The notes below the pieces were generated by a model, which worked only from the letters and a program-made list of their open reading frames with translations, searched no databases and was not told the DNA's origin. The translations under genes were made by a program, and so were the position numbers. From a virus, in the IMG/VR virus record IMGVR_UViG_3300044712_001937, positions 1 to 64,000 of that record: 64,000 nt of DNA; one strand, written 5' to 3'. Of the stretch, positions 43,400-52,560 are shown one piece after another (the stretch's first letter is position 1; every line of letters begins with the position of its first letter).

Positions 43400-44344
43400 C
43401 TAAACGCTGGGGAAAAAAAAATCCAGTCCAAGTGATAAATTAGCGTCAAAACTAAAATTATCTTTAGTTATAAATTGATATTTCATATCAATATCTGGTG
43501 AAACTTGTTGAATTTTTTTACGAATTGTATATGCATCTAATGCTGGCATTGCATCTACAAATTTATCAATATATGTTCTATCTGTATTTTCATCAATAGA
43601 TACTATATGAGATTTTAATTTAAGTGTAGAATATTGACTAAATTCTTCATTATATGCTTCTTGAATTGCTTTTGCTTTTTTTTCTAATAATTTATTTTCA
43701 CCAATGTTTAAAAGACGAAATAAAACAGTTTTTTTACGCATAGGTATATCTACTGTAAAATACCCATTTTCATCCGGTAATTCTGTTAATTCTTTATATT
43801 GTAATTTAGATAAATCAACTACTGATTTAAATTCAGTATTATTTCTTGGGTCTGTTACTGTAACATTATAATCAACACCATAACTTGAAGTACGAAGAAA
43901 TAATATAATTGCACTTCTGTCTCCTTCTAATAATTCTTCAACATTAACATTTGGAGTTTTAATTTTTCTTTTTAATAATACATCTATAACTGTACCATTT
44001 TCAATTAAAGAAGCGGTTGTAAGTAAATCTTCATCTTTTGAAGTCATATATTCAACATTTACCTCAGATAAACCATTTTTATAAAATAAACCTTTAGATG
44101 GTAATGGAACTATTTCATAAGAAGTCATTAAATCCGGGTCAGTTTCTTTTGACATATTTTTTTCAAACGAAACTTGATTAAATGATGTGGGTTTAGGTAA
44201 TGAATTAGGAGTTACAATAGGATTTCCAGTATTAGCTATTGGATTTTGTATTGCAACATTATCATCTAAACCATGTTGTATTTTATATTTTTTTAAAGAT
44301 TCTGTAATACTTTCTCTTTTTGGAGCAATTTCTTCGTTATTCAT
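43400..44344 (-). CDS. T4 gp26-like baseplate hub protein
   Basis: A protein of 314 aa. The core from about residue 75 (YEIVPLPSKGLFYKNGLSEV, MTSKDEDLLTTASLIENGTV, LLEGDRSAIILFLRTSSYG) is the typical T4 baseplate-type block (PSKG-x-[FY]-Y ... M-T-x-x-[DE]-E ... GDR-x-x-[IL]-[IL]-x-x-[RL]-x-x-[SA]-Y-G). The N-terminal 70 residues are a variable extension. In T4 gp26 belongs to the hub and tail-assembly pathway. It starts with a promoter motif 35 bp upstream and leads into the 58-aa and tape measure genes. Confidence 0.82.
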   Translation of the reverse strand: MNNEEIAPKRESITESLKKYKIQHGLDDNVAIQNPIANTGNPIVTPNSLPKPTSFNQVSFEKNMSKETDPDLMTSYEIVPLPSKGLFYKNGLSEVNVEYMTSKDEDLLTTASLIENGTVIDVLLKRKIKTPNVNVEELLEGDRSAIILFLRTSSYGVDYNVTVTDPRNNTEFKSVVDLSKLQYKELTELPDENGYFTVDIPMRKKTVLFRLLNIGENKLLEKKAKAIQEAYNEEFSQYSTLKLKSHIVSIDENTDRTYIDKFVDAMPALDAYTIRKKIQQVSPDIDMKYQFITKDNFSFDANLSLGLDFFFPSV

Positions 44345-44378
44345 AAATTATAAATTTTTATATTTTATTATTGTTTTT

Positions 44379-44387
44379 GATAAATAC
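44379..44387 (-). promoter_or_regulatory. Putative late promoter (GTATTTATC)
   Basis: A one-base variant of the motif in sense direction, 35 bp upstream of the gp26-like gene, in the divergent region facing phoH. Confidence 0.45.
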
Positions 44388-44501
44388 TCTAAATTTTATT
44401 TTATACTATTCAAGATAAAAATAATTTATGCGTAATAATATATGTTGCTAAAAACATTAAACATATAAATTATTATTTGAAGTAAATTATTAAATTAATA
44501 T

Positions 44502-45332
44502 ATGAGTAAAAATAAATTTAAAGACGAAGAAGATTTTAAGGAGATAATGACTGTTGATAATACTTCAGAAATACAAAAAATTAAACAAGATATTGCAGGT
44601 GTTTTAAAAAATGATATAAAAATAGTTGCAAAAAATGATAGTCAAAAAAAATTAATAAACTCTATAAAAAATAATGAAATAACAATATCTGCAGGTCGTG
44701 CTGGATGTGGTAAAACTTATGTAGCTGTTGCATATGCTTTAAGTCTTTTAAGAAAAACTTCAAATAGATTTAAGAAAATATATCTGGTTAAATCAGTTAC
44801 GCCAATAAAAGGAGAAGAACTTGGATTTATTAAAGGTGATTGGAAAGAAAAAGTTGAACCATTCATGTGGAGTTATTATATTAATATGGAAAAATTAATA
44901 TTAGAATCTACATTAAAATATTTGATTGATAAAGATTATATTAAACCATTTCCTTTAGCATATATGAGAGGGGCAAGTCTCGATGATTGTATTATAATTG
45001 CTGATGAAATGCAAAATGTTTCATTAGGTAATGCAAGAACTTTATTAACTCGAATTGGAAGTAATTGTAAATTAATTCTTTTAGGTGATTTTAATCAAAT
45101 TGATATTAAAGAAACTCATTTAAGCTCACTTAAAACTTTAATTGAAAATTTCAAAGATATTAATAATATTGGTGTTATTGAAATGAATAATTCTGATACT
45201 AATATTAGAAATCCGTTAATTGATATAATTGAATCTAAATTTAATGAAATTGATGAAAAAAATAAAAATAAAAAAAATAGAAAGATATCATCATTACCTG
45301 TTGATGAAATTAAAATTGATAATGTAGTATAA
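44502..45332 (+). CDS. phoH: PhoH-like ATPase
   Basis: A protein of 276 aa. Walker A GRAGCGKT (65-72), Walker B CIIIADEMQN (163-172) and the downstream GDFNQID sensor motif are diagnostic of PhoH, an ATPase linked to RNA metabolism. Phages commonly carry it. The C-terminal 30 residues are Lys/Asn-rich and variable. It is the first gene of the rightward unit. No GTATTTATA motif precedes it, which fits an earlier class of expression than the structural genes. Confidence 0.88.
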   Translation: MSKNKFKDEEDFKEIMTVDNTSEIQKIKQDIAGVLKNDIKIVAKNDSQKKLINSIKNNEITISAGRAGCGKTYVAVAYALSLLRKTSNRFKKIYLVKSVTPIKGEELGFIKGDWKEKVEPFMWSYYINMEKLILESTLKYLIDKDYIKPFPLAYMRGASLDDCIIIADEMQNVSLGNARTLLTRIGSNCKLILLGDFNQIDIKETHLSSLKTLIENFKDINNIGVIEMNNSDTNIRNPLIDIIESKFNEIDEKNKNKKNRKISSLPVDEIKIDNVV

Positions 45333-45333
45333 T

Positions 45334-45618
45334 ATGGAAACAAAAATATTAGTAATTTATATTGGTATTGCCGGAATACGTTCTGAAGATATTGAAAAAT
45401 TTGTACGAAAAGTAACAAATAAAATATCACCAACTACTTTACAATGTGAAATTATAACAATACCTGTTCAAGATGTTAATACAAGAATTGAATGTATAAA
45501 TCCAAAATATATTACAGATGAATCATTAATTAATGAACATACTGAAATAATGAAAAAATTACAAGAAGAACTTAATTGTCAATTAGAAATATTAAAAAAA
45601 GATAATAAAAATGAATAA
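45334..45618 (+). CDS. Small hypothetical protein (94 aa)
   Basis: Alpha/beta with an initial strand KILVIYIGIAGIRSEDIEKF and charged C-terminal helix. It follows phoH by 1 bp and overlaps the next gene by 8 bp, so it is a real operon member. Similar small proteins often sit beside the HAD-like gene in T4-like phages. Function unknown. Confidence 0.65.
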   Translation: METKILVIYIGIAGIRSEDIEKFVRKVTNKISPTTLQCEIITIPVQDVNTRIECINPKYITDESLINEHTEIMKKLQEELNCQLEILKKDNKNE

Positions 45619-46351
45619 ATTGAGAATAGGTATTGAAATTGATGAAATTTTAAGAGCAAAATGGCTTCAATTTGACCGATATTATGTACAAGAATTTGGA
45701 GAAGAAGGTGTTCCTGAAAATCAACCATATTGTTTTGATTTCTTTAAAAATTATAAATGGCATGATACTGAAGAAATTAGTAAAGAATTAAAAGAACCTG
45801 AAGATATGCCTGAAGATATCAATCCCATATATTATCAAACTGATGATAATGGAAATGCTGTTGCAGATTCTTTTTTATTTAAAAAAAGTGAAACAACTAT
45901 ATTACCAGCAAAAGATGTTTATAATCGTTTTATGAATAAGGATTATAGATTTGAAATATATGCTAATGCTCCAATAATGTATAAACAAATGGATTTACAT
46001 ATTAGTGAATTTTTATTTAAATATAAAGATTATGCTGATTTCACTGCATTCTCAGTTGAAAATACAATTTGTATATCATCAACATTATTTTTTTTAAGTA
46101 GAATGAGTAGTAAATTCAGAAATTATAAATTTATTGATAAAGCTACTGATATTTGGAAAGATATTGATATTGTTATTACCACAAATCCTGAATTATTAGA
46201 ATTAGGTGCACCTTGGGGTAAAAAAATAATTAAAGTAGTTAGACCTTATAATGAACAATATAATGTTGGTTCTATGGATGTTTTACAAATTAAAGAATTA
46301 ACTGATAATAAAAATTTTGAAAAAATAATAAAATTTAAAAACAATAAATAA
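45611..46351 (+). CDS. HAD-like / nucleotidase-like protein with altered catalytic motif (246 aa)
   Basis: It begins NKLRIGIEIDEILRAKW, where HAD-family phage nucleotidases have 'VG-[IV]-D-[IL]-D-G-V-L'. Here the first Asp is Glu (IEIDEIL), and the overall length and the segment ATDIWKDIDIVITTNPELLE fit a HAD-like fold. A substitution of the nucleophile Asp suggests loss or change of phosphatase activity. Similar proteins are widespread in T4-like phages of marine and gut bacteria. Confidence 0.5.
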   Translation: MNKLRIGIEIDEILRAKWLQFDRYYVQEFGEEGVPENQPYCFDFFKNYKWHDTEEISKELKEPEDMPEDINPIYYQTDDNGNAVADSFLFKKSETTILPAKDVYNRFMNKDYRFEIYANAPIMYKQMDLHISEFLFKYKDYADFTAFSVENTICISSTLFFLSRMSSKFRNYKFIDKATDIWKDIDIVITTNPELLELGAPWGKKIIKVVRPYNEQYNVGSMDVLQIKELTDNKNFEKIIKFKNNK

Positions 46352-46352
46352 A

Positions 46353-47501
46353 ATGAGTGAAGAATTATTAAATGTCGAATCAAATAATCTTGAAGCTGAA
46401 AAAATTGCAAAAATTACTGCTTCATTAAAAAATATTAATGATAAGAAATCTAAATTTTTATTTTGTGTACCTGAATCACAATCTCCCGCTGCTTCAATTT
46501 ATGAAATATATTTTCATGCTTCAGTAGTAAAAAGTTTAGGTTATAAAGTTATTATGATGGTAGAAAAGGGTGATTATGTTATACCTAATTGGATTGAAAA
46601 AGAATTAACTAATTTAGAGCATATGCCAATGTCAGACCCTAAATTAACTGTAGGTCCTGAAGACGTGATGATAATTCCTGAAATTTATTCTAATGTAATG
46701 GAACAAACTAAAAATTTACCATGTTTACGTATTGGTTTATTACAATCAGTTGATTATATGATTAATGGTTTAATTCCCGGTACAGATTGGAAATCATTTG
46801 GAATAAACAATATAATCACAACATCTGAAAGTCTTAAAGAATTGATAGAAGTATTTTATGGTAAAGAAAAATTTAACATAAAAACATATAAAATAGGTAT
46901 TCCAGATTATTTTGAAAAATCTAAATTACCACAAAAACCAATATTTTCAATTGTAGGACGTAACCCTAATGAAATTTCTAAGTTTGTTAAGTTATTTTTT
47001 AGTAAATATCCTCAATATAATTGGGTAACATTTGACCCAATGTTAACTAAAAGTAAGCCTCCTCAACAAATGAGACGTGTTGATTTTGCAAAAAGATTAC
47101 AAGGAAATTTTGCAGCTATTTGGATTGATAGAATATCAAGTTTTGGAACATTTCCTCTTGAATGTATGAAAACTGGTACAATACCTGTTGGTTTAAAACC
47201 TGATATTATGCCTGATTTTATGATTGAACGAAATGAAAATGGTGATGCTGTTAAAGTTGCTGAAGGTGGTGGTCTTTGGACTGATAATTATTACGATTTA
47301 CCTGTTTTAGCTGGTGAAGTATTAGTTAAATTTTTAGATGATGCAATAAAACCTGAATTATATGAATCTATGGATAGAATATCGTCTAAATATACTCAAG
47401 AAAATTCAGAATTTGAATTAATTCAAATATATGAAAGTTTAATTGATGAAAGAATTAAGTTTTTTCAAACAGCTTTAAATGAAAATGTAAAACAAAAATA
47501 A
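46353..47501 (+). CDS. GT-B-type glycosyltransferase-like protein (382 aa)
   Basis: A two-domain layout: an N-terminal Rossmann half (FLFCVPESQSPAASIYEIYF; PEDVMIIPEIYSN; RIGLLQSVDYM) and a C-terminal half (IFSIVGRNPNEISKFVKLFF, then SSFGTFPLECMKTGTIPVG, a GT1/GT4-like donor-binding motif E-x-x-[AK]-x-G-x-x-P-[VI]-G). It probably transfers a sugar. Its location in the phoH/sigma unit rather than in the leftward glycan cluster suggests a different substrate, perhaps DNA or virion. Confidence 0.55.
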   Translation: MSEELLNVESNNLEAEKIAKITASLKNINDKKSKFLFCVPESQSPAASIYEIYFHASVVKSLGYKVIMMVEKGDYVIPNWIEKELTNLEHMPMSDPKLTVGPEDVMIIPEIYSNVMEQTKNLPCLRIGLLQSVDYMINGLIPGTDWKSFGINNIITTSESLKELIEVFYGKEKFNIKTYKIGIPDYFEKSKLPQKPIFSIVGRNPNEISKFVKLFFSKYPQYNWVTFDPMLTKSKPPQQMRRVDFAKRLQGNFAAIWIDRISSFGTFPLECMKTGTIPVGLKPDIMPDFMIERNENGDAVKVAEGGGLWTDNYYDLPVLAGEVLVKFLDDAIKPELYESMDRISSKYTQENSEFELIQIYESLIDERIKFFQTALNENVKQK

Positions 47502-47531
47502 ATAAATATAACAATTTTAAAATAAATAATT

Positions 47532-48350
47532 ATGAGTAATATAACTATTATAATACCTATACACGAGTTTAATGATAATGTTTCAAATTATTTAGATAAA
47601 TCAATTGAATCAATTCTTAAACAAGAAAAATGGAGTGAAATCATCAATGTTTGTGCAGTTTTTCCTAAATCGATTGAATTATATGTTGAATCTTATTTTA
47701 ATAAATATGATGTTGATGAAGTAAAAAATAAAATTAATCTTACTTTACTTGAACATGAAAATGATAAAATATATCAATCACAAGTTGATTTAGCAGTTAA
47801 TACTATTAACACTGATTATTTTAGTGTACTTGAATTTGATGATGAATATAGTACAACATTTATGTTTAATGGTGAAAAATATATTCAATCATATCCGGAT
47901 ATTGATGTGTTTTTAACAATGATGATTGAAGTTAATGAAAAAAATGAAGGAATTAAATTAACCAATGAAACTGTATGGGCACAACAATTTGTAGGTGAAA
48001 ATGGTGAAATGGGTTATTTAAATGCTAATGCTTTAAAACAATATACTGATTTTAAATTATCAGGAGCAATTATTAAAAAATCTGAATTTGTTAATCTTGG
48101 TGGATATAAAACTAATATTAAATTAACATTTATGTTAGAATTTTTACTTCGTGCATTGAATAACACATGCAAAATATATACAATACCTAAAATCGGATAT
48201 AAACATTTAGCAACAAGAGAGGGAAGCTTATTTGATAATTATTTGAAAAATATGCCTATGAATGAAAGAAAATTTTGGTTCGATACAGCAATTAAAGAAT
48301 CTAATTTTACTAATGATAGAGTAATTGATATGTCAACTCTTCAAAAATAA
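47532..48350 (+). CDS. Family 2 glycosyltransferase-like protein (272 aa)
   Basis: It starts NITIIIPIHEFNDNVSNYLD, a GT2 start, and has YFSVLEFDDEYSTTFMFNG around 100-118, in which DDE replaces the DxD pair. A second acidic site and an acceptor segment LSGAIIKKSEFVNLGGYKTN (about 178-197) are present. It may cooperate with the GT-B protein upstream. The acceptor is unknown. Confidence 0.6.
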   Translation: MSNITIIIPIHEFNDNVSNYLDKSIESILKQEKWSEIINVCAVFPKSIELYVESYFNKYDVDEVKNKINLTLLEHENDKIYQSQVDLAVNTINTDYFSVLEFDDEYSTTFMFNGEKYIQSYPDIDVFLTMMIEVNEKNEGIKLTNETVWAQQFVGENGEMGYLNANALKQYTDFKLSGAIIKKSEFVNLGGYKTNIKLTFMLEFLLRALNNTCKIYTIPKIGYKHLATREGSLFDNYLKNMPMNERKFWFDTAIKESNFTNDRVIDMSTLQK

Positions 48351-48375
48351 TCTGTATTGTTGAATAATATAATAA

Positions 48376-49128
48376 ATGAAAGAAAATGAAATTAGTGTAC
48401 CGTATTTTGCTGAAAGGGAGGAACAAGCAGTTATTGATTATATAAATTCTGATTCTGTTGAAGAAAAATCAAGAATTTATAATACAATTCTCATAATTCC
48501 ATTTCGGAAAATGATACAATCCATATTAAGAAGATATCCTATTCATGTTGGAAATTATACTATGGAAGAGGTTGAAGAAAATGCTTTAACTCATTTAATT
48601 GAACATATGATTAAATTTGACCCTGATAAAATTACAAAATCAGGAGTTAAAACTAAAGCATATAGCTATTGTCAAACTATAATTAGAAATTATTATAAAG
48701 ACCATAGTAAAAAAAGTTATACTGAAAAGAAAATTAATTTGTGTTATGATGATTATGCTGAAGACATTAATGAAAGTTCTGAATATGCATATGAAATTGA
48801 AAATGAAAATCAACAAAATCTTGAAAATTTAATTAATGATGTTATTCTAAAAATAGATGATAGAATTACTAATGATACTACAATGAAAAAAAATGAAGTG
48901 ATTGTTGGTGATGCTATTATTAATGTTTTAAAAAATTGGCACATTCTTTTTATGGAAGATAGTCCTGAAGGTAAATATAATAAAAAAATTACAAATAAAT
49001 TCGCAAAAAATAAAATTTTATTGTTTTTGAAAGAACAAACTGAATTATCTACTAAAGAAATTAGAATTGCAATTAAACCTTTCAAGGACATATATTTTCT
49101 GGAAAAAACTGATTATTTTAATGATTAA
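48376..49128 (+). CDS. Late-transcription sigma factor, T4 gp55-like
   Basis: A protein of 250 aa. A sigma region-2-like helical core lies at about 45-120 (FRKMIQSILRRYP, EEVEENALTHLIEHMIKFD, KTKAYSYCQTIIRNYYKDHS), where the last block corresponds to the promoter-melting helix with aromatic residues. Region 4 is absent, as in T4 gp55. The C-terminus is charged. gp55 directs host RNA polymerase to short promoters with only a -10 element, matching the single GTATTTATA motif seen before many units. It overlaps the next gene by 8 bp. Confidence 0.72.
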   Translation: MKENEISVPYFAEREEQAVIDYINSDSVEEKSRIYNTILIIPFRKMIQSILRRYPIHVGNYTMEEVEENALTHLIEHMIKFDPDKITKSGVKTKAYSYCQTIIRNYYKDHSKKSYTEKKINLCYDDYAEDINESSEYAYEIENENQQNLENLINDVILKIDDRITNDTTMKKNEVIVGDAIINVLKNWHILFMEDSPEGKYNKKITNKFAKNKILLFLKEQTELSTKEIRIAIKPFKDIYFLEKTDYFND

Positions 49129-49630
49129 AGTATATCAAACTATTGTTGATAAAGGACATGGCAATTGTATGCAAGCTGCAATTGCCAGTTTATTTGATAC
49201 AACACTCGAAGATGTACCTAATTTTATTGAATATAAAGATGGTTGGTTTTCGCCTTTATGGGAATTTATACAGAACAAAGGTTATAGTTATCAAGGAATG
49301 TTACATAATAAAAACCATAGTAATTTATATCACCCAACACTTAATTGTTTTAAAAAAGAAAATTGGTTTAGTAAAAGTATAATTTCTCCAAAAAAATTAT
49401 ATAAAGAACAGGGTGTTAATGGTTTATTTTTTGCATCAGTATTATCACCTAAATATTGTACAATTAATGATGGATATCATTCTACACATGCAGTTATAAT
49501 TGATAAAGATTATAATATTGTTCATGACCCAAATCCTGAATATGAAAATATATTAAAATATCCATTAGCTGATTTGTTAAAATATAATGGAATTATTGAT
49601 GTATTTCTTATTAATCCAAAAAATAATTAA
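49121..49630 (+). CDS. Cysteine-peptidase-like hypothetical protein (169 aa)
   Basis: Start ATG at 49121, within the stop region of the sigma gene (ATGATTAA). A longer frame from 49067 would overlap more and is less likely. The N-terminus QTIVDKGHGNCMQAAIASLF has a Cys preceded by GN, and later residues HSTHAVII (about 124-131) and HDPNPEYEN hold a His and Asp. This C ... H ... D order and the hydrophobic context resemble papain-fold C39-like proteins. Similar small proteins occur in many T4-like phages. Function and activity are unproven. Confidence 0.6.
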   Translation: MIKVYQTIVDKGHGNCMQAAIASLFDTTLEDVPNFIEYKDGWFSPLWEFIQNKGYSYQGMLHNKNHSNLYHPTLNCFKKENWFSKSIISPKKLYKEQGVNGLFFASVLSPKYCTINDGYHSTHAVIIDKDYNIVHDPNPEYENILKYPLADLLKYNGIIDVFLINPKNN

Positions 49631-49633
49631 ACT

Positions 49634-49642
49634 GTATTTATA
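49634..49642 (+). promoter_or_regulatory. Putative late promoter (GTATTTATA)
   Basis: Plus-strand motif 18 bp upstream of the HNH gene at 49661. Confidence 0.55.
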
Positions 49643-49660
49643 TGTACTAAAACAATTAAA

Positions 49661-50260
49661 ATGAAAATTTGTATTTGTTGTAAATTTAAAAAAGAATATT
49701 CTGAATTTACTATAGATAATAAACAAAAGGATAATAGATATTCTGTATGTAAAATATGTTTAAAAGAAAAAAGAATTTTAAAAAAAGAAAATAAACGAAA
49801 GTATGATATTGAATATAGATTAAAAAATAAAGATAAATTAATCGAAAAAAGTAGAAATTATCAAAAAAGTATACCTAATGAAATTAGGACAAAACGAAAT
49901 AAAAAATATAGACAAAAAAATAAAGATAAATTCAATAAATGGCAACTGAAATATATTAAAAAAAATAAGTATAAATTTTTATATAGAACAGTATTAAATA
50001 ATTTTTTAGTTCGTTCCGGTAGAAATAAAAATGATAGCGCAATTCAAATATTAGGTTATGATTATGAAAAATTTAAATTAAGAATTGAATTTAATTTTAA
50101 AGAAGGTATGAGTTGGGAAAATCATGGAAAATGGCATGTTGACCATAAAAAACCAATATCAAAATTTAATGTAGGTATATCTCCAAAAATAGTAAATGCA
50201 TTATCTAATTTACAACCATTATGGGCTAATGAAAATCTATCAAAAGGAAATAAATTTTAA
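49661..50260 (+). CDS. HNH homing endonuclease, second copy
   Basis: A protein of 199 aa. It has an N-terminal zinc ribbon (CICCKFKKEYSEF ... CKICLKEKR), a basic middle and a C-terminal HNH core KWHVDHKKPISKF then ALSNLQPLWANEN. The C-terminal 65 residues are highly similar to the HNH gene at 39918 (shared MSWEN ... KWH[IV]DHKKPISKF, LSNLQP[IL]W, LSKGNKF ending). The two must be recent relatives that occupy different gaps between virion genes. Confidence 0.85.
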   Translation: MKICICCKFKKEYSEFTIDNKQKDNRYSVCKICLKEKRILKKENKRKYDIEYRLKNKDKLIEKSRNYQKSIPNEIRTKRNKKYRQKNKDKFNKWQLKYIKKNKYKFLYRTVLNNFLVRSGRNKNDSAIQILGYDYEKFKLRIEFNFKEGMSWENHGKWHVDHKKPISKFNVGISPKIVNALSNLQPLWANENLSKGNKF

Positions 50261-50263
50261 TAT

Positions 50264-50647
50264 ATGAGACCAACAAGAAAAAAACTAAAATTTGATGAAC
50301 GTAGTGTAAATGATTTATTACAAGAAATTTACAACGACTCTCACAACATTAAAGCTAAAATAGCCAGATTATTTACTAAATGGGAAAGCAAAGTTAAAGA
50401 AGGTGGTGAAATTTCAGCATTAGGTGACCAAATTGTTAAACTTCTTAATGCTGAAGCAAAAAACCAAGACCAAAAAATTATGCTTCTTCGTTACTTAAAG
50501 GAAGTTGTTTTTAACGATAAAACTGACAATAGTGATAATAATGGTCAATCTCAAAATGAAAAAGGTATTACTTCAAGTGATAGAAGAAATGAATTATTAA
50601 GCATGATTCAAGAAGAAATTGGAAAAAAAGATAATACACATAAGTAA
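50264..50647 (+). CDS. Hypothetical protein (127 aa)
   Basis: A charged helical protein (FDERSVNDLLQEIYNDSHNI, ARLFTKWESKVKEGGEISAL) with a polar low-complexity tail. No family is recognised. It is fused by overlap (TAATGAG) to the 436-aa structural gene and likely supports its assembly. The codon use is less AT-extreme than that of the endonuclease upstream, consistent with a well-expressed virion or assembly gene. Confidence 0.7.
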   Translation: MRPTRKKLKFDERSVNDLLQEIYNDSHNIKAKIARLFTKWESKVKEGGEISALGDQIVKLLNAEAKNQDQKIMLLRYLKEVVFNDKTDNSDNNGQSQNEKGITSSDRRNELLSMIQEEIGKKDNTHK

Positions 50648-51957
50648 TGAGTTTAGCTGATGATAAAAGAAGTGTGTATGCTAACATAGCTGCAACAACG
50701 TCAATTGGTCAATACGGTAAAATACCCACTCAAACCGATACGTTAACTTCTATTAATAATAAAAATGATACAATTGGTTTTTTACTTGATACTTTAAGTG
50801 TTGTTGCAGGTGCAGCAGCTTTACAAGTATTAGTTGGTGAATTATTTGTAAATTTTGCAAGTAAAGTAGAATCTCCAATGAAAGTTGCTTTAAAAAAACA
50901 ATTTATTCAAAATAATTCTACAGCAAGTTTACCATCATATTTTAAATCAAATGGTAGTGGCATTGCTCTTGATATGGTGAGTGTTGACTCAAAAGGAAAA
51001 TTACAACAACCAAAGACTTCTTTATTATATGACCAATCTAAAGTAACATTTGATGGAAAATTAAAAGATAGTATTGTCAGCGAATCTCCAACTGAAATTA
51101 ATGGTTTATCCATGACATATAAACCAAGTTTAGATAAATTAGTAGTTAAATCAACAGCAGCGTCAGAGTCATCAACTGTTGGTGATTGGTTTGGAAATTT
51201 TATTGATAATAGTGAACTTATTAATAAACAAGAACTTGTAGCTAATGTAATGAACACTATTTACGGTACTATAGATTCTAATTCAGATAAAACTGTTGAA
51301 CAATTATATCAAGAACAACAAATGAGTCAAATGCTTGATAATATTGGAAATGACGATGATTCATTTACATTATCTCAAGAAGAATTAGATGATGCTATGA
51401 AAAAAGCACAAGATTTAAAAAATGGTGTGGTTGTATATGATTTAGGTTGTGGTATGTATGAAGTTAGTATGAGTATGGATGACATAACTACATTAGTTAA
51501 TAGTGTTGTTAGCTCTTCAGACCCTAATGCTGTAGGTAATACTATTACTAATGCGTTTAGTGGAAGTGTAAGCACAAATCCGAGTGTTGAAACAACTGAT
51601 GAAAATAAAGAAGCTATGAAAGATGGTTTTTTAAAAAAATTACTCGATATTATAAAAAAAATATTAGTTGAAGCATTAACTACATCTCCATTAGTAAGAG
51701 TATTAATGGGTATATTTAGTGCTATACAAAATAATGGTGTTGCATTAATAACTAAACCAATTGATGATTTTAAAAAATTTAAATCATTAATTAAGTGTCT
51801 TACAGATGAAATGAAAAAAGAAATTTCTAAATTCATATTTAATTTAATATTAACATATTTAATGGCATTACTTGCACCTGTTATTAAAGAGATAATTAAA
51901 GAAAAAATAAATAACTATTTAACCGTTTTAAAATCATTAGTAGGTATAAGTAGTTAA
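50647..51957 (+). CDS. Putative virion structural protein (436 aa)
   Basis: Not recognised as an enzyme. An N-terminal Ala/Gly-rich hydrophobic helix (LSVVAGAAALQVLVGELFV, 49-67), a beta-rich middle, an acidic region and a C-terminal hydrophobic helix pair (FIFNLILTYLMALLAPVIKE) are visible. It lies among baseplate genes between two small proteins and the gp5-like gene, so it is probably a baseplate or tail-tip protein with membrane-contacting helices. Assignment by position. Confidence 0.55.
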   Translation: MSLADDKRSVYANIAATTSIGQYGKIPTQTDTLTSINNKNDTIGFLLDTLSVVAGAAALQVLVGELFVNFASKVESPMKVALKKQFIQNNSTASLPSYFKSNGSGIALDMVSVDSKGKLQQPKTSLLYDQSKVTFDGKLKDSIVSESPTEINGLSMTYKPSLDKLVVKSTAASESSTVGDWFGNFIDNSELINKQELVANVMNTIYGTIDSNSDKTVEQLYQEQQMSQMLDNIGNDDDSFTLSQEELDDAMKKAQDLKNGVVVYDLGCGMYEVSMSMDDITTLVNSVVSSSDPNAVGNTITNAFSGSVSTNPSVETTDENKEAMKDGFLKKLLDIIKKILVEALTTSPLVRVLMGIFSAIQNNGVALITKPIDDFKKFKSLIKCLTDEMKKEISKFIFNLILTYLMALLAPVIKEIIKEKINNYLTVLKSLVGISS

Positions 51958-51975
51958 AAATTTAATAATAAAATT

Positions 51976-52152
51976 ATGATTGTAGACCAAAAATTAAATA
52001 AACAATTTGTCGGAGTTTATCTGATAGATGGATGTATTGACGGTACTCAACTTGCAACAGTAAGTAAACCTAATTGGTTTAGAAGGATAATTACTAAATG
52101 GTTTTTAGGTTGGAAATGGATAAGTATTCAAAAATTAAAATTAATTAAATAA
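51976..52152 (+). CDS. Small basic, Trp-rich protein (58 aa)
   Basis: ATG at 51976, stop 52150-52152, directly abutting the next ATG. N-terminus MIVDQKLNKQFVGVYLIDGC, then KPNWFRRIITKWFLGWKWIS: four Trp and many Lys/Arg in 20 residues, an amphipathic, membrane-interacting type of segment. It is too short for an enzyme. A structural clamp or membrane-contacting tail piece is possible. No homolog can be named. Confidence 0.6.
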   Translation: MIVDQKLNKQFVGVYLIDGCIDGTQLATVSKPNWFRRIITKWFLGWKWISIQKLKLIK

Positions 52153-52560
52153 ATGGCTATTGATTTTGGAAATATTAATTCAATAATTAAAGGTTTTGAT
52201 AAAGTTTTAAAATTAACTTCTACTGGTAGTCCTCCAAAAGTGCCACCGCCATTAATATATATTGGAGTACCGAGACGTACAGGTTTATCAGCAACTAAAA
52301 TTGCATCTAAAATTATTGCAAGAAAAGGTGAAGCTGGATTACCTGTAGGTGTATTACCATCAGGTTCTGTTAGTCCAGATGAAATAATGGAAAGAATTAG
52401 AATTGAGGAAATTATTAAAGCATTACATGAAGATGCAGTAATTACAGTAACATTAGCACCGGGTATTACATTAACTGCTGCTGGTGCAAATGGTGGAGGT
52501 CCTGTTACCGTAATGGGGTCTACTATTGTATTTGCTATGGGATATGGAATTATACAATAA
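52153..52560 (+). CDS. Hypothetical baseplate-region protein (135 aa)
   Basis: Gly/Pro/Ala-rich: PPKVPPPLIYIGVPRRTGLS in the first third and a hydrophobic C-terminus (TVTLAPGITLTAAGANGGGP, VMGSTIVFAMGYG) that looks like a strand-turn or membrane-loop region. It has no catalytic motif. It overlaps the next gene by 1 bp (TAATGG) and abuts the 58-aa gene, so it is within the hub operon. Function unknown. Confidence 0.6.
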   Translation: MAIDFGNINSIIKGFDKVLKLTSTGSPPKVPPPLIYIGVPRRTGLSATKIASKIIARKGEAGLPVGVLPSGSVSPDEIMERIRIEEIIKALHEDAVITVTLAPGITLTAAGANGGGPVTVMGSTIVFAMGYGIIQ

